Assembly (NCBI GenBank): GCA_963719645.1
Contig: CAVRCT010000003.1
Location: 1 to 64,000 of the forward strand
From: CAVRCT01 sp963719645
Lineage (GTDB): Bacteria > Pseudomonadota > Gammaproteobacteria > DSM-16500
Length of the DNA stretch: 64,000 nt
Direction: 5' to 3'
Part shown: positions 19,008-27,357 of the stretch, piece by piece
Layout of the letters: every line of letters starts with the position of its first letter
How positions within the stretch are numbered: position 1 is the stretch's first letter
Notes under the pieces: model-generated
The model's database searches: none
The model's input: only the letters and a program-made list of their open reading frames with translations
Told to the model about the DNA's origin: nothing
Translations under genes and position numbers: made by a program

Positions 19008-19340
19008 ATGGCAATTGGAAGAAAGAATCAGCGAATTAGAATTCGTTTGAAAGCGTTTGATCATAGATTGATTGATCGTTCAACGCGAGAAATAGTTGAA
19101 ACAGCAAAGAGAACCGGGGCTCAAGTACGTGGTCCCATTCCTTTACCAACACAAATTGAACGCTACACAGTATTGATTTCGCCTCACGTTGACAAAGACG
19201 CGCGAGACCAATACGAATTGCGCACGCATAAAAGAGTTGTTGACATTAATCAACCGACAGATAAGACGATTGATGCATTGATGAAACTCGATTTAGCAGC
19301 CGGTGTAGATGTTCAGATTAGTGTTGATGCAGAAGATTGA
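19008..19340 (+). CDS. rpsJ: 30S ribosomal protein S10
   Basis: S10 belongs to the 30S head and also partners NusB/NusG in antitermination. The 110-residue protein contains IRIRLKAFDHRLID near the start and YELRTHKRVVDI. It carries about seven extra N-terminal residues (MAIGRKN) compared with the usual start. An ATG only 5 bases from the tuf stop makes translational coupling likely. Confidence 0.97.
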   Translation: MAIGRKNQRIRIRLKAFDHRLIDRSTREIVETAKRTGAQVRGPIPLPTQIERYTVLISPHVDKDARDQYELRTHKRVVDINQPTDKTIDALMKLDLAAGVDVQISVDAED

Positions 19341-19383
19341 TAATAACTAGTAGGCTTTTAAAGCCAGTTTTGAGGCGAAGACA

Positions 19384-20046
19384 ATGACTATAGGCTTAGT
19401 CGGACGAAAATGTGGCATGACGCGGGTATTTACCGAAGACGGTATTTCAATTCCCGTGACTGTCATTGAAGTTACACCTAACCGTGTAACGCAAATTAAA
19501 ACAGTTGATAATGATGGCTATCAAGCTATTCAAGTGACTGCGGGCACAACAAAGCGATCAAAAGTCACTAAACCGATGGCGGGTCACTTCGCGAAAGCAG
19601 GTGTTGAACCAGGAAATGGCCTTTGGGAATTCAGAGTCGGCAAGCAAGATAAAATTGAAGCGCTGACGGTAGGATCTGAGATAAAAGTAGATCTTTTGTC
19701 TGTCGGACAGTTTGTTGATGTCACAGGCATCACAAAAGGTAAAGGATTTGCAGGAGTTATTAAGCGCCATCATTTTGCTGCACAGGATGCGACGCATGGT
19801 AACTCTTTATCGCATCGCGCGCCTGGTTCTATTGGTCAGCGTCAATCGCCTGGTAAGGTTTTCAAAGGCAAGAAGATGTCAGGTCATTTAGGCGACAAGC
19901 AACGAACAATTCAATTACAGCAAGTTGTTCGATTAGATTTAGAACGCAACCTTGTTTTAATTAAAGGTGCTGTTCCAGGTGCTCCCGGATCAAAAGTTAT
20001 CATTCGACCCACTGTAAAAGTGAAAGAAAAGAAGGGAGCTAACTAA
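19384..20046 (+). CDS. rplC: 50S ribosomal protein L3
   Basis: L3 is one of the first large-subunit proteins to assemble, and its loop reaches the peptidyl-transferase centre. The 220-residue protein contains GLVGRKCGMTRVFTEDG at the start and GHLGDKQRTIQ in the central loop region. rplD starts at the base overlapping its stop. Confidence 0.98.
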   Translation: MTIGLVGRKCGMTRVFTEDGISIPVTVIEVTPNRVTQIKTVDNDGYQAIQVTAGTTKRSKVTKPMAGHFAKAGVEPGNGLWEFRVGKQDKIEALTVGSEIKVDLLSVGQFVDVTGITKGKGFAGVIKRHHFAAQDATHGNSLSHRAPGSIGQRQSPGKVFKGKKMSGHLGDKQRTIQLQQVVRLDLERNLVLIKGAVPGAPGSKVIIRPTVKVKEKKGAN

Positions 20047-20657
20047 TGGAACTACAAATCACAGGTTCAAAAAAGAAGAAGTTAGAAGTAGCGGATCTTG
20101 TTTTTGACACAAAGTTTAACGAAGCACTCGTGCATCAAGTTGTCACGGCTTTTTTAGCAGCCGCTCGATCAGGTACACAAGCGCAAAAGACTCGATCAGA
20201 AGTCAGGGGTGGCGGTGCAAAGCCATTTAAACAAAAAGGCGGCGGTCGTGCGCGTGCGGGCACAATTCGAAGTCCTTTATGGCGAAAAGGTGGAGTTATT
20301 TTTGCTGCTAAACCACGAAGCTATGATCAAAAAGTTAACAAGAAAATGTATCGCGGTGCAATTCGCTCAATTATCTCAGAGCTTATTCGCTTAGATCGAC
20401 TCAAGATTGTTGAAAGCTTTGAATTAGAAAGCCCAAAAACGAAAGGAATGCTGGCTAAGTTAACAGAACTTAACCTCAACGGGAAAGTTTTGCTGATCAC
20501 TGAAGCAGTTGAAGAAAACGTTTATTTGGCTTCTAGAAATTTGATTAATATAGACGTGCGTGATGTTGCAGCAATTGATCCAGTCTGTTTGGTTGGATCC
20601 GAAAATGTAGTAATAACAGTGGCTGCACTGAAGCAAGTTGAGGAGTTGTTGAAATGA
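20046..20657 (+). CDS. rplD: 50S ribosomal protein L4
   Basis: L4 lines the exit tunnel and in E. coli represses the S10 operon. The 203-residue protein has the tunnel loop KTRSEVRGGGAKPFKQKGGG and LWRKGGVIF. The gene overlaps rplW by 4 bases. No S10-type leader is obvious because rpsJ abuts tuf, so L4 autoregulation may be absent or different here. Confidence 0.97.
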   Translation: MELQITGSKKKKLEVADLVFDTKFNEALVHQVVTAFLAAARSGTQAQKTRSEVRGGGAKPFKQKGGGRARAGTIRSPLWRKGGVIFAAKPRSYDQKVNKKMYRGAIRSIISELIRLDRLKIVESFELESPKTKGMLAKLTELNLNGKVLLITEAVEENVYLASRNLINIDVRDVAAIDPVCLVGSENVVITVAALKQVEELLK

Positions 20658-20950
20658 AACAAGAGCGTCTCTTAACCATAATTTTATCTCCGCATATGTC
20701 AGAAAAGGCAGCAATCGGCGCGGAAAAGCGCGGTGAGTATGTATTTGAAGTTGCTAGCTGTGCTACAAAGCCGGAAGTGAAGAAAGCAGTCGAGCTACTC
20801 TTTAAAACGAAAGTAGCTGTCGTGAGAGTTGTGAATGTTAAGTCAAAGCCAAAACGGTTTGGTAGCATTCAAGGACGTAGCAAAGCGTGGAAAAAAGCTT
20901 ATGTAACACTAGAAGCAGGACAGCAAATCGATTTCGCAAGTGGTCTATAA
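20654..20950 (+). CDS. rplW: 50S ribosomal protein L23
   Basis: L23 is at the tunnel exit and docks trigger factor and SRP. The 98-residue protein contains SPHMSEKA near the start and VVNVKSKPKRFG. The ATGA overlap with rplD indicates coupling. Unusually, rplB does not follow directly: 224 bp with a hairpin and a promoter intervene. Confidence 0.97.
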   Translation: MKQERLLTIILSPHMSEKAAIGAEKRGEYVFEVASCATKPEVKKAVELLFKTKVAVVRVVNVKSKPKRFGSIQGRSKAWKKAYVTLEAGQQIDFASGL

Positions 20951-21014
20951 CCATTTTCGTAAAAAATTAGTTGCACGTGAATGGTCTCTTGAAAACCACC
21001 ACATCTGCCAGATT

Positions 21015-21047
21015 AATCAAATAGCTAGATTAGCTAGCTGTTTGATT
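21015..21047 (+). terminator. Terminator-like hairpin between rplW and rplB
   Basis: Arms AATCAAATAGCTAG and CTAGCTGTTTGATT give a 14-bp stem with one G-U pair and a 5-base loop. There is no clear T tract, so it may attenuate or protect mRNA ends rather than terminate fully. Confidence 0.5.
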
Positions 21048-21084
21048 TAATCAGTAAGAAAATATTCAAAAGTGCAAAAAAAAC

Positions 21085-21112
21085 TTGGAATTTGCCTAGA
21101 TGGCATTATAAT
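21085..21112 (+). promoter_or_regulatory. Sigma70 promoter before rplB
   Basis: TTGGAA (21085-21090) and a perfect TATAAT (21107-21112) are 16 bp apart, about 60 bp before rplB. This start inside the S10 gene cluster would let rplB-rpsQ be expressed separately from rpsJ-rplW. Confidence 0.7.
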
Positions 21113-21174
21113 AGCGCGATTTTACATAGACTTGATATTAAATGTAAAACCAACAAGATTAAGTTGAGGAAATT

Positions 21175-22002
21175 ATGGCATTAGCAAAATCTAAACCAAC
21201 CTCGCCAGGCCAGCGGTTCGCGGTTAAGGTTACTAATAAAAACTTGCATAAAGGCAAACCTTTTGCACCTTTGGTTAGCAAAAAGAATAAAACTGGCGGC
21301 CGAAATAATGCGGGTAGAATTACTTGCAGACATATCGGCGGTGGTCATAAGCAACTGTATCGACAAATTGATTTTAAACGGGATAAGGACGGTATTCCAG
21401 CTCGCATAGAAAGGCTTGAATATGATCCTAATCGAAGTGCGCATATTGCATTGGTTTTATATGCGGATGGAGAAAGACGCTATATCATAGCGGCAAATGG
21501 TTTAGCGGCTGGTGATGAGATTATTTCAGGCGCAGATGCTGCAATCAAAGTCGGTAACTGTCTGCCATTAAACAATATACCAGTGGGTTCAACGATTCAT
21601 TGTATAGAGCTAAAGCCTGGTAAAGGCGCGCAAATTGCACGAAGTGCAGGCGCATCAGTCCAGTTAATCGCTAAAGAAGGCATTTATGCCACGATACGAC
21701 TTCGTTCCGGTGAGATGCGAAGAGTGCTCTCAGAATGCCGAGCCATTATGGGTGAAGTGAGTAATTCTGAACATAATTTACGGTCGCTAGGCAAAGCAGG
21801 TGCGAGTCGAAGACGCGGAATTCGGCCTACTGTGCGTGGTGTGGCGATGAACCCAATTGATCACCCACATGGCGGTGGTGAGGGTAAAACGTCAGGTGGT
21901 AGACATCCAGTCAGTCCATGGGGTCTTCCAACCAAGGGATATAAAACGCGAAGCAATAAGCGTACGAATAAAGATATTGTGCGTGCAAGAAGCCGTCAAT
22001 AG
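21175..22002 (+). CDS. rplB: 50S ribosomal protein L2
   Basis: L2 is needed for subunit association and peptidyl-transferase assembly. The 275-residue protein contains KTGGRNNAGRITCRHIGGGH and the conserved GVAMNPIDHPHGGGEGKT near 220-240, including the histidine implicated in peptidyl transfer. Its own upstream promoter makes it the first gene of a second S10 transcript. Confidence 0.98.
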   Translation: MALAKSKPTSPGQRFAVKVTNKNLHKGKPFAPLVSKKNKTGGRNNAGRITCRHIGGGHKQLYRQIDFKRDKDGIPARIERLEYDPNRSAHIALVLYADGERRYIIAANGLAAGDEIISGADAAIKVGNCLPLNNIPVGSTIHCIELKPGKGAQIARSAGASVQLIAKEGIYATIRLRSGEMRRVLSECRAIMGEVSNSEHNLRSLGKAGASRRRGIRPTVRGVAMNPIDHPHGGGEGKTSGGRHPVSPWGLPTKGYKTRSNKRTNKDIVRARSRQ

Positions 22003-22041
22003 AGATTATTACCATCATAACTTTTAGATGAGGATATTAGA

Positions 22042-22326
22042 GTGCCACGTTCAGTGAAAAAAGGACCATTTGTAGATTCACATTTGATGAAGAAAGTTGA
22101 AGAAGCAGCTGCTTCAGGCAACAAGAAGCCCATAAAAACATGGTCGCGAAGGTCTATGATTTTACCGGAGATGATTGGCATTACGATTGCTGTTCATAAT
22201 GGTAGATTGCATGTGCCAATCTTTGTTTCTGAAAATATGATTGGTCATAAACTCGGTGAGTTTGCAGCGACAAGAACTTTTAAAGCACACTCAGGCGACA
22301 AGAAAGCTAAGGGTGATGAAAAGTAA
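22042..22326 (+). CDS. rpsS: 30S ribosomal protein S19
   Basis: S19 is a 30S head protein that contacts S13 and the A-site finger. The 94-residue protein starts with GTG and reads PRSVKKGPFVDSHL, with TWSRRSMILPEMIGITIAVHNG in the core. Length is normal. It lies between rplB and rplV in the standard order. Confidence 0.97.
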   Translation: MPRSVKKGPFVDSHLMKKVEEAAASGNKKPIKTWSRRSMILPEMIGITIAVHNGRLHVPIFVSENMIGHKLGEFAATRTFKAHSGDKKAKGDEK

Positions 22327-22362
22327 ATAAATGGTTAGTAGAGAAATTGCAGGGGGTAACTA

Positions 22363-22704
22363 ATGGAAGTCGCGGCTAGGTTAAAATATGCCAGGCTATC
22401 TGCACAAAAATGCCGATTGGTCTGCGATCAAATTCGCGGAAAGTCGGTAGAAAATGCATTGGACTTGTTAAAATTTAGTAATAAAAAAGCAGCAACTTTT
22501 GTGAAGAAAGTTTTAGAGTCGGCTATTGCAAATGCTGAACATAATGCTGGCGCTGATATTGACGAATTAAAAGTTAAAACGATTTATGCGGATCAGTCGG
22601 CGATGTATAAACGTATGCATGCAAGAGCGAAAGGTCGCGGTTGTCGCATTCAAAAGCCAACCTGCCACATAACTGTCATAGTGTCTGATGAGGAGAATAA
22701 ATAA
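22363..22704 (+). CDS. rplV: 50S ribosomal protein L22
   Basis: L22 lines the exit tunnel with a beta-hairpin that affects macrolide sensitivity. The 113-residue protein begins MEVAARLKYARLSAQKCRLV and contains RMHARAKGRGCRI at the hairpin tip. A GGGGG ribosome site precedes the ATG. The rpsC start overlaps its stop. Confidence 0.97.
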   Translation: MEVAARLKYARLSAQKCRLVCDQIRGKSVENALDLLKFSNKKAATFVKKVLESAIANAEHNAGADIDELKVKTIYADQSAMYKRMHARAKGRGCRIQKPTCHITVIVSDEENK

Positions 22705-23387
22705 TGGGCCAAAAAGTTCATCCCATTGGATTGCGTTTAGGTATTGTGAAAGATTGGGCATCGCGATGGTATGCTCCTTCTAAAGATTTTGCTAACACAT
22801 TGTGCGCAGATATCAAAGTTCGCGAGTATCTTGAAGACAAATTGGCGTTAGCAGGTATTAGCCGAATCCAAATCGATAGACCTGCTCGTAATGCTAAAAT
22901 TACAGTTTATACAGCTCGACCAGGGATTATCATTGGCAAGAGTGGCAAAGAAGTTGAAACATTAAAAGATGAAATTCAAAAAATTCTGAATGTTCCAGTC
23001 CACATTAGCATTGAAGAAGTCCGTAAGCCGGAGCTAGATGCGAAATTAGTTGCCGAGTCAATTGCTCAGCAGCTCGAAAAGCGTGTGATGTTCAGAAGAG
23101 CGATGAAACGTGCGGTAACAACTGCTATGCGTTTAGGTGCAAAAGGCATCAAAATTTGTGTCAGTGGAAGGCTAGGTGGTGCTGAAATCGCGCGAAGCGA
23201 ATGGTACCGAGAAGGTCGTGTTCCATTGCATACATTGCGTGCTGATATTGATTACGGTGTAGCGCAAGCGTATACAACATATGGTGTAATTGGTGTAAAA
23301 GTTTGGATTTTCAAAGGCGAAGTCATTGGTGATAAAGATCAAACTGAAACTTCAACTGAAAAAACACCAACTAAGCAGGAGAAGTAA
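22704..23387 (+). CDS. rpsC: 30S ribosomal protein S3
   Basis: S3 forms the mRNA entry site with helicase activity. The 227-residue protein starts MGQKVHPIGLRLGI and has a KH domain with PGIIIGKSGKEVE near 73-85, then the C-terminal GRLGGAEIARSEWYREGRVPLHT. The tail is rich in Glu, Lys and Thr. Confidence 0.98.
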   Translation: MGQKVHPIGLRLGIVKDWASRWYAPSKDFANTLCADIKVREYLEDKLALAGISRIQIDRPARNAKITVYTARPGIIIGKSGKEVETLKDEIQKILNVPVHISIEEVRKPELDAKLVAESIAQQLEKRVMFRRAMKRAVTTAMRLGAKGIKICVSGRLGGAEIARSEWYREGRVPLHTLRADIDYGVAQAYTTYGVIGVKVWIFKGEVIGDKDQTETSTEKTPTKQEK

Positions 23388-23389
23388 TC

Positions 23390-23803
23390 ATGATGCAGCC
23401 TAAGCGGACAAAATACCGCAAACAATTTAAAGGTCGTAATCGTGGAGTTGCAACACGAGGTAATAAAGTCAGTTTCGGTGAATATGGTTTAAAAGCTGTA
23501 GAACTTGGCCGCATTACTTCTCGTCAAATTGAAGCAGCTAGACGTGCAATGTCTCGTCATATTAAACGGGGTGGCAAAATCTGGATTCGAATTTTTCCTG
23601 ATAAACCCATTTCAAGAAAACCGCTAGAGGTTCGGATGGGTAGCGGTAAAGGTAATGTTGAATACTGGGTAGCACTTGTACAGCCTGGTCGTGTGATGTT
23701 TGAGATTGAAGGCGTGACGGAAGATTTAGCCAGAGAAGCCTTGCGATTGGCAGCGGATAAGTTACCAATTAAAACGATATTTGAAATTCGGACGATAATG
23801 TAA
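23390..23803 (+). CDS. rplP: 50S ribosomal protein L16
   Basis: L16 organises the A-site region of the large subunit. The 137-residue protein begins MMQPKRTKYRKQFKGRNRG; either of two adjacent ATGs could start it, both behind AGGAG. The core contains RRAMSRHIKRGGKIWIR and GSGKGNVEYWVA. Its end overlaps rpmC by one base. Confidence 0.97.
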   Translation: MMQPKRTKYRKQFKGRNRGVATRGNKVSFGEYGLKAVELGRITSRQIEAARRAMSRHIKRGGKIWIRIFPDKPISRKPLEVRMGSGKGNVEYWVALVQPGRVMFEIEGVTEDLAREALRLAADKLPIKTIFEIRTIM

Positions 23804-23994
23804 TGAATGCACAAGAATTGAGAACGAAGTCAGTGTCTGAGCTCGAGAATGAGCATTTTGCAATACGAAAAGAACTTTTTAACATTCGTATGCAACGTGG
23901 AATAGGCCAGACACCACAAACACATCTTTTCAGAAAATTGAAAAGACAAATTGCAATGATCAAAACGATCATCAGTGAAAAAGAAGGTCAATGA
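23803..23994 (+). CDS. rpmC: 50S ribosomal protein L29
   Basis: L29 lies beside L23 at the tunnel exit. The 63-residue, helical protein has MNAQELRTKSVSELENE at the start and the conserved LFNIRMQRGIGQ. The frame overlaps its neighbours on both sides, as usual in this cluster. Confidence 0.95.
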   Translation: MNAQELRTKSVSELENEHFAIRKELFNIRMQRGIGQTPQTHLFRKLKRQIAMIKTIISEKEGQ

Positions 23995-23996
23995 TT

Positions 23997-24275
23997 ATGA
24001 TGGCAGAGCAAAAAGTAGTTGGTCGAAAAGTGATAGGAAAAGTCATAAGCACCAAAATGGATAAGACGATTATCGTCCAAATCGAACGTAAAGTTAAACA
24101 TCCTTTATATGGCAAATATGTACGCCGCTTTTCAAAAATGTACGCACATGACACCGATAATGTTTGTAAAGAAGGTGACATGGTTCAGATTAAAATGTGC
24201 AGACCTATGTCCAAATTAAAACATTGGATGTTAGTGCAAGTGCTTAATCAATCAGGAAAAGAAGTCATCGAATAA
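23997..24275 (+). CDS. rpsQ: 30S ribosomal protein S17
   Basis: S17 is a primary 16S rRNA binder. The product is about 92 residues, with GRKVIGKVISTKMDKTIIVQ, KHPLYGKYVRR and CRPMSKLKHWMLV. Starts at 23991, 23997 and 24000 are possible; 23997 is preferred because AAGG lies 9 bases upstream, while 23991 is too close. It is the last gene of the S10 part. Confidence 0.94.
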   Translation: MMAEQKVVGRKVIGKVISTKMDKTIIVQIERKVKHPLYGKYVRRFSKMYAHDTDNVCKEGDMVQIKMCRPMSKLKHWMLVQVLNQSGKEVIE

Positions 24276-24286
24276 GAAATAATATA

Positions 24287-24318
24287 ATTACCTACAATGG
24301 GTAAGTTTTTTTTCACTA
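24287..24318 (+). terminator. Weak terminator between rpsQ and rplN
   Basis: A short stem (TTACC with GGTAA, loop of about 7) is followed by an eight-T run. It sits at the S10/spc operon boundary of other gammaproteobacteria. A second hairpin, TGACGG with CCGTCA, follows just before rplN. Confidence 0.5.
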
Positions 24319-24385
24319 ACTTCTTTATTTTTAATTTAAACATGATAGTATTGACGGCCTTGTTTCCGTCATAGTGGAGTTAAGC

Positions 24386-24754
24386 ATGATTCAGACGCAG
24401 TCGATGCTAGAAGTAGCCGATAACAGTGGTGCACGCCGCGTTATGTGCATTAAGGTTCTTGGCGGTTCGCACCGTCGTTATGCAGCTATTGGTGACGTAA
24501 TCAAAGTGAGTGTCAAAGAGGCTATTCCTAGAGGGAAAGTCAAAAAAGGTGAAGTATTAAATGCTGTCATTGTTAGAACAAAGAAAGGTGTAAGACGACA
24601 AGATGGTTCTTTGATTCGGTTTGACGAAAACGCAGTTGTACTTTTAAATGCGCAAATGCAGCCAATTGGAACACGTATTTTCGGGCCTATCACGCGGGAA
24701 TTGCGTGGTGAAAACTTTATGAAAATCATTTCATTAGCGCCAGAAGTTTTGTAA
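24386..24754 (+). CDS. rplN: 50S ribosomal protein L14
   Basis: L14 lies at the subunit interface. The ATG at 24386 behind GTGGAG gives the family-standard MIQTQSMLEVADNSGARRV (122 residues); an in-frame GTG at 24374 is part of the ribosome site. It is the first gene of the spc cluster and ends with the typical MKIISLAPEVL. Confidence 0.97.
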   Translation: MIQTQSMLEVADNSGARRVMCIKVLGGSHRRYAAIGDVIKVSVKEAIPRGKVKKGEVLNAVIVRTKKGVRRQDGSLIRFDENAVVLLNAQMQPIGTRIFGPITRELRGENFMKIISLAPEVL

Positions 24755-24779
24755 GAGTTTATTTTACAGAGAGTAAATC

Positions 24780-25100
24780 ATGACAAAGATAAAAAAAGGT
24801 GACGAAGTAGTAGTCATCACCGGCAAGGATAAAAACCGAAGGGGTCTTGTCCTTGAAGTCCTTGAAAAAGGGGAAATGATTTTAGTTGAAGGTATGAATA
24901 CAGCTAAAAAGCATACCAAAGCTAATCCACAGACCGGTGATAAAGGCGGAATTATGTTAAAAACACGCCCATTACATAGGTCGAATGTGATGCTGTATGA
25001 GCAATCTACTGGCAAAGGTTCCAGGGTGGGTGTGCGTGTATTAAAAGACGGCAGTAGACAGCGTTTCTATAAGTCTACTGATGAGCTCGTTGATGTGTAG
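24780..25100 (+). CDS. rplX: 50S ribosomal protein L24
   Basis: L24 initiates large-subunit assembly near the tunnel exit. The 106-residue protein has a KOW motif, KIKKGDEVVVITGKDKNRRG, at 3-22, then EGMNTAKKHTKANPQTGDKGG. It follows rplN by 25 bases and precedes rplE, the standard order. Confidence 0.97.
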   Translation: MTKIKKGDEVVVITGKDKNRRGLVLEVLEKGEMILVEGMNTAKKHTKANPQTGDKGGIMLKTRPLHRSNVMLYEQSTGKGSRVGVRVLKDGSRQRFYKSTDELVDV

Positions 25101-25114
25101 GCAATAGGTGATAT

Positions 25115-25666
25115 ATGGCGCGTTTACAAGAATTGTATCGGAATGAAGTTTCAAAAAAATTAATGACTCGTTTTAAATATAAAACGATTATGCAAGTGCC
25201 CCGAATCAAAAAGATAACCATCAACATGGGTCTTGGCGAAGCGATGGAAGATAAGAAGGTAATTACCTCGGGTGTTGCTGATTTAGAAAAAATTGCTGGC
25301 CAAAAGCCAGTTGTTACATTGGCTCGTAAATCAATCGCCGGTTTTAAAGTGAGGGAAGGTTGGCCAGTTGGTTGTAAGGTGACTTTACGTGGAAAGCGCA
25401 TGTATGAGTTTCTGGATCGATTAATAGCAATTGCATTACCTCGTGTGCGCGACTTTCGCGGATTGACTAATAAGTCTTTTGATGGCAGAGGCAATTATAG
25501 CTTAGGTTTTAAAGAACAAATTGTTTTCCCAGAAATTGAATATGACAAAATTGATGCTATTAGAGGGTTGGATATTACTATCACAACCACAGCCAATTCT
25601 GATAAAGAAGCGCAGGCATTACTTGAATCATTTGACTTTCCTTTTAAAGAAAAAGAAGTGAGCTAA
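25115..25666 (+). CDS. rplE: 50S ribosomal protein L5
   Basis: L5 binds 5S rRNA and contacts P-site tRNA. The 183-residue protein contains IKKITINMGLGEA, the conserved GQKPVVTLARKSIAGFKVREG, and LRGKRMYEFLDRLI. Length is near the usual 179. Confidence 0.98.
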   Translation: MARLQELYRNEVSKKLMTRFKYKTIMQVPRIKKITINMGLGEAMEDKKVITSGVADLEKIAGQKPVVTLARKSIAGFKVREGWPVGCKVTLRGKRMYEFLDRLIAIALPRVRDFRGLTNKSFDGRGNYSLGFKEQIVFPEIEYDKIDAIRGLDITITTTANSDKEAQALLESFDFPFKEKEVS

Positions 25667-25672
25667 AGCATT

Positions 25673-25978
25673 ATGGCAAAAACATCAATGGTAGAGAGAG
25701 AAAAGAAACGCGCTAAATTGAACAAAAAGTTTGATAAGCAGCGTAAAGAATTAAAAGTATTGATTTGTGGTCCACATACCTCTGATGAGGAAAGAGTGGA
25801 AGCTGAGCTTAAATTACAAAAGTTACCACGCGATTCAAGCCGATGTCGTCAGCGAAGTCGATGCAGGCTTTGTGGAAGATCGCGCGCATATAATCGATTA
25901 ACAGGACTTTGCAGAATTCATATGCGTAGTGCTGTGATGAATGGACTTGTTCCCGGCATGCATAAAGCAAGCTGGTAA
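25673..25978 (+). CDS. rpsN: 30S ribosomal protein S14
   Basis: S14 lies in the 30S head. The 101-residue protein is the long, zinc-free (C-minus) form of proteobacteria, with KLQKLPRDSSRCRQRSRCRL and the C-terminal GLVPGMHKASW. It starts 6 bases after rplE. Confidence 0.96.
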   Translation: MAKTSMVEREKKRAKLNKKFDKQRKELKVLICGPHTSDEERVEAELKLQKLPRDSSRCRQRSRCRLCGRSRAYNRLTGLCRIHMRSAVMNGLVPGMHKASW

Positions 25979-26008
25979 ACAAATTTGAATATTTAGAGGT
26001 ATAGAAAA

Positions 26009-26404
26009 ATGTCAATGCAAGATCCTATAGCAGATATGCTAACTAGAATTAGAAATGCTCAGGCGGTTGGTGCTAAAGAAACAAGCTTCCATGCCTCAAA
26101 CTTCAAACTAGCTATTTTGAAAGTTCTTAAAGATGAAGGATATATAGAAGATTTTTCCCTTCTGAAAGCCGAAGGAAAAAAAGAAATTACGGTTCTCTTG
26201 AAATATTATCAAGGTAAACCTGTTATTGAGAAAATCAAGCGTATTAGCTGTGCTGGTTTACGAATTTACAAAGGTGCAAACAAACTGCCAGTTGTGCGTT
26301 CAGGTATGGGAATCGCAATCGTTTCAACACCGAAGGGTGTGATGACTGAAAAAAACGCGCGCAAAATGAATGTTGGCGGCGAAGTATTGTGTACGGTTGA
26401 GTAA
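26009..26404 (+). CDS. rpsH: 30S ribosomal protein S8
   Basis: S8 binds helix 21 of 16S rRNA and in E. coli represses the spc operon by binding an rRNA-like hairpin near rplX-rplE. The 131-residue protein begins MSMQDPIADMLTRIRNAQ and ends with STPKGVMTEKNARKMNVGGEV. A comparable operator in the rplX-rplE spacer was not evident by eye. Confidence 0.97.
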   Translation: MSMQDPIADMLTRIRNAQAVGAKETSFHASNFKLAILKVLKDEGYIEDFSLLKAEGKKEITVLLKYYQGKPVIEKIKRISCAGLRIYKGANKLPVVRSGMGIAIVSTPKGVMTEKNARKMNVGGEVLCTVE

Positions 26405-26414
26405 TGGAGGGGAT

Positions 26415-26981
26415 ATGACTACATCGAGAGTCGGTAGAAAGCCTGTAGCAATCCCAAGTGGGGTTGATTTTAAAATGAATGGACAAGACCTCATTGTCAA
26501 GGGTCCAAAAGGACAAATGATGATGCATATTCATCCTGCAATTTTATTGCAAATTGAAGGTGGTTTCGTAAATATTAAGCCGAATTCAGCAGTGGGTTAT
26601 ACTCGATCAGGTAGCGGCTTGAAATTGAATAAATCAATTACAGGAACGATTAGAGCTAAAATTGCGAATATTGTGCAAGGTGTTACGGCAGGGTTTGAAC
26701 GTAAATTAGTTTTAGTGGGTGTCGGATTCAGAGCGCAAGTTAAAGGCAAAGAATTGCATTTGACAATTGGTTACTCACATCCGGTTGTGATTCAAGCACC
26801 AGAGGGTATAACAATTGAAGCACCTACCCTCACTGAAATTTTAATAAAGGGCACAGATAAACACTTAGTTGGTCATATCGCATCAAAAATTAGAGATGTG
26901 CGTTGCCCTGAACCGTATAAAGGTAAAGGTATTCGGTATGCTAACGAAGTAATTATTTTGAAAGAGACAAAGAAAAAGTAG
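26415..26981 (+). CDS. rplF: 50S ribosomal protein L6
   Basis: L6 is near the sarcin-ricin loop and factor-binding site. The 188-residue protein starts at the ATG behind GGAGGGG (26406-26412), giving TTSRVGRKPVAIPSGV. The frame is open further upstream inside rpsH but has no ribosome site there. The C-terminal KGKGIRYANEVI is diagnostic. Confidence 0.97.
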   Translation: MTTSRVGRKPVAIPSGVDFKMNGQDLIVKGPKGQMMMHIHPAILLQIEGGFVNIKPNSAVGYTRSGSGLKLNKSITGTIRAKIANIVQGVTAGFERKLVLVGVGFRAQVKGKELHLTIGYSHPVVIQAPEGITIEAPTLTEILIKGTDKHLVGHIASKIRDVRCPEPYKGKGIRYANEVIILKETKKK

Positions 26982-26993
26982 TAGGAATTTATC

Positions 26994-27347
26994 ATGACTA
27001 AGAAAGAATCACGACTTCGTAGAGCAAAAAAGACGAGAATGAACATCAGAAACCAGGAAGCAGTTCGTCTATGTGTTCACCGTACGCCACAGCATATTTA
27101 TGCTCAAGTTATATCCCATGATGGGGCAAAGATTATTGTATCTGCGTCTACCTTGGATAAAGATGTTAAAGGTAGCATCAAATCAACAGGCAATGTTGAT
27201 GCTGCTAAGTTAGTTGGCAAGCTGATTGCTGAAAGAGCAGTGAAAGCAGGTGTAGAAAATGTCGCTTTTGACCGATCCGGTTTTAATTACCATGGCCGTA
27301 TTAAAGCATTAGCAGAAGCAGCAAGAGAAGCGGGTTTACAATTTTAA
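26994..27347 (+). CDS. rplR: 50S ribosomal protein L18
   Basis: L18 binds 5S rRNA with L5 and L25. The 117-residue protein contains RLCVHRTPQHIYAQVI and VAFDRSGFNYHGRIKALAEA followed by REAGLQF. Length and order are standard. Confidence 0.97.
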   Translation: MTKKESRLRRAKKTRMNIRNQEAVRLCVHRTPQHIYAQVISHDGAKIIVSASTLDKDVKGSIKSTGNVDAAKLVGKLIAERAVKAGVENVAFDRSGFNYHGRIKALAEAAREAGLQF

Positions 27348-27357
27348 AGGGCTGATT

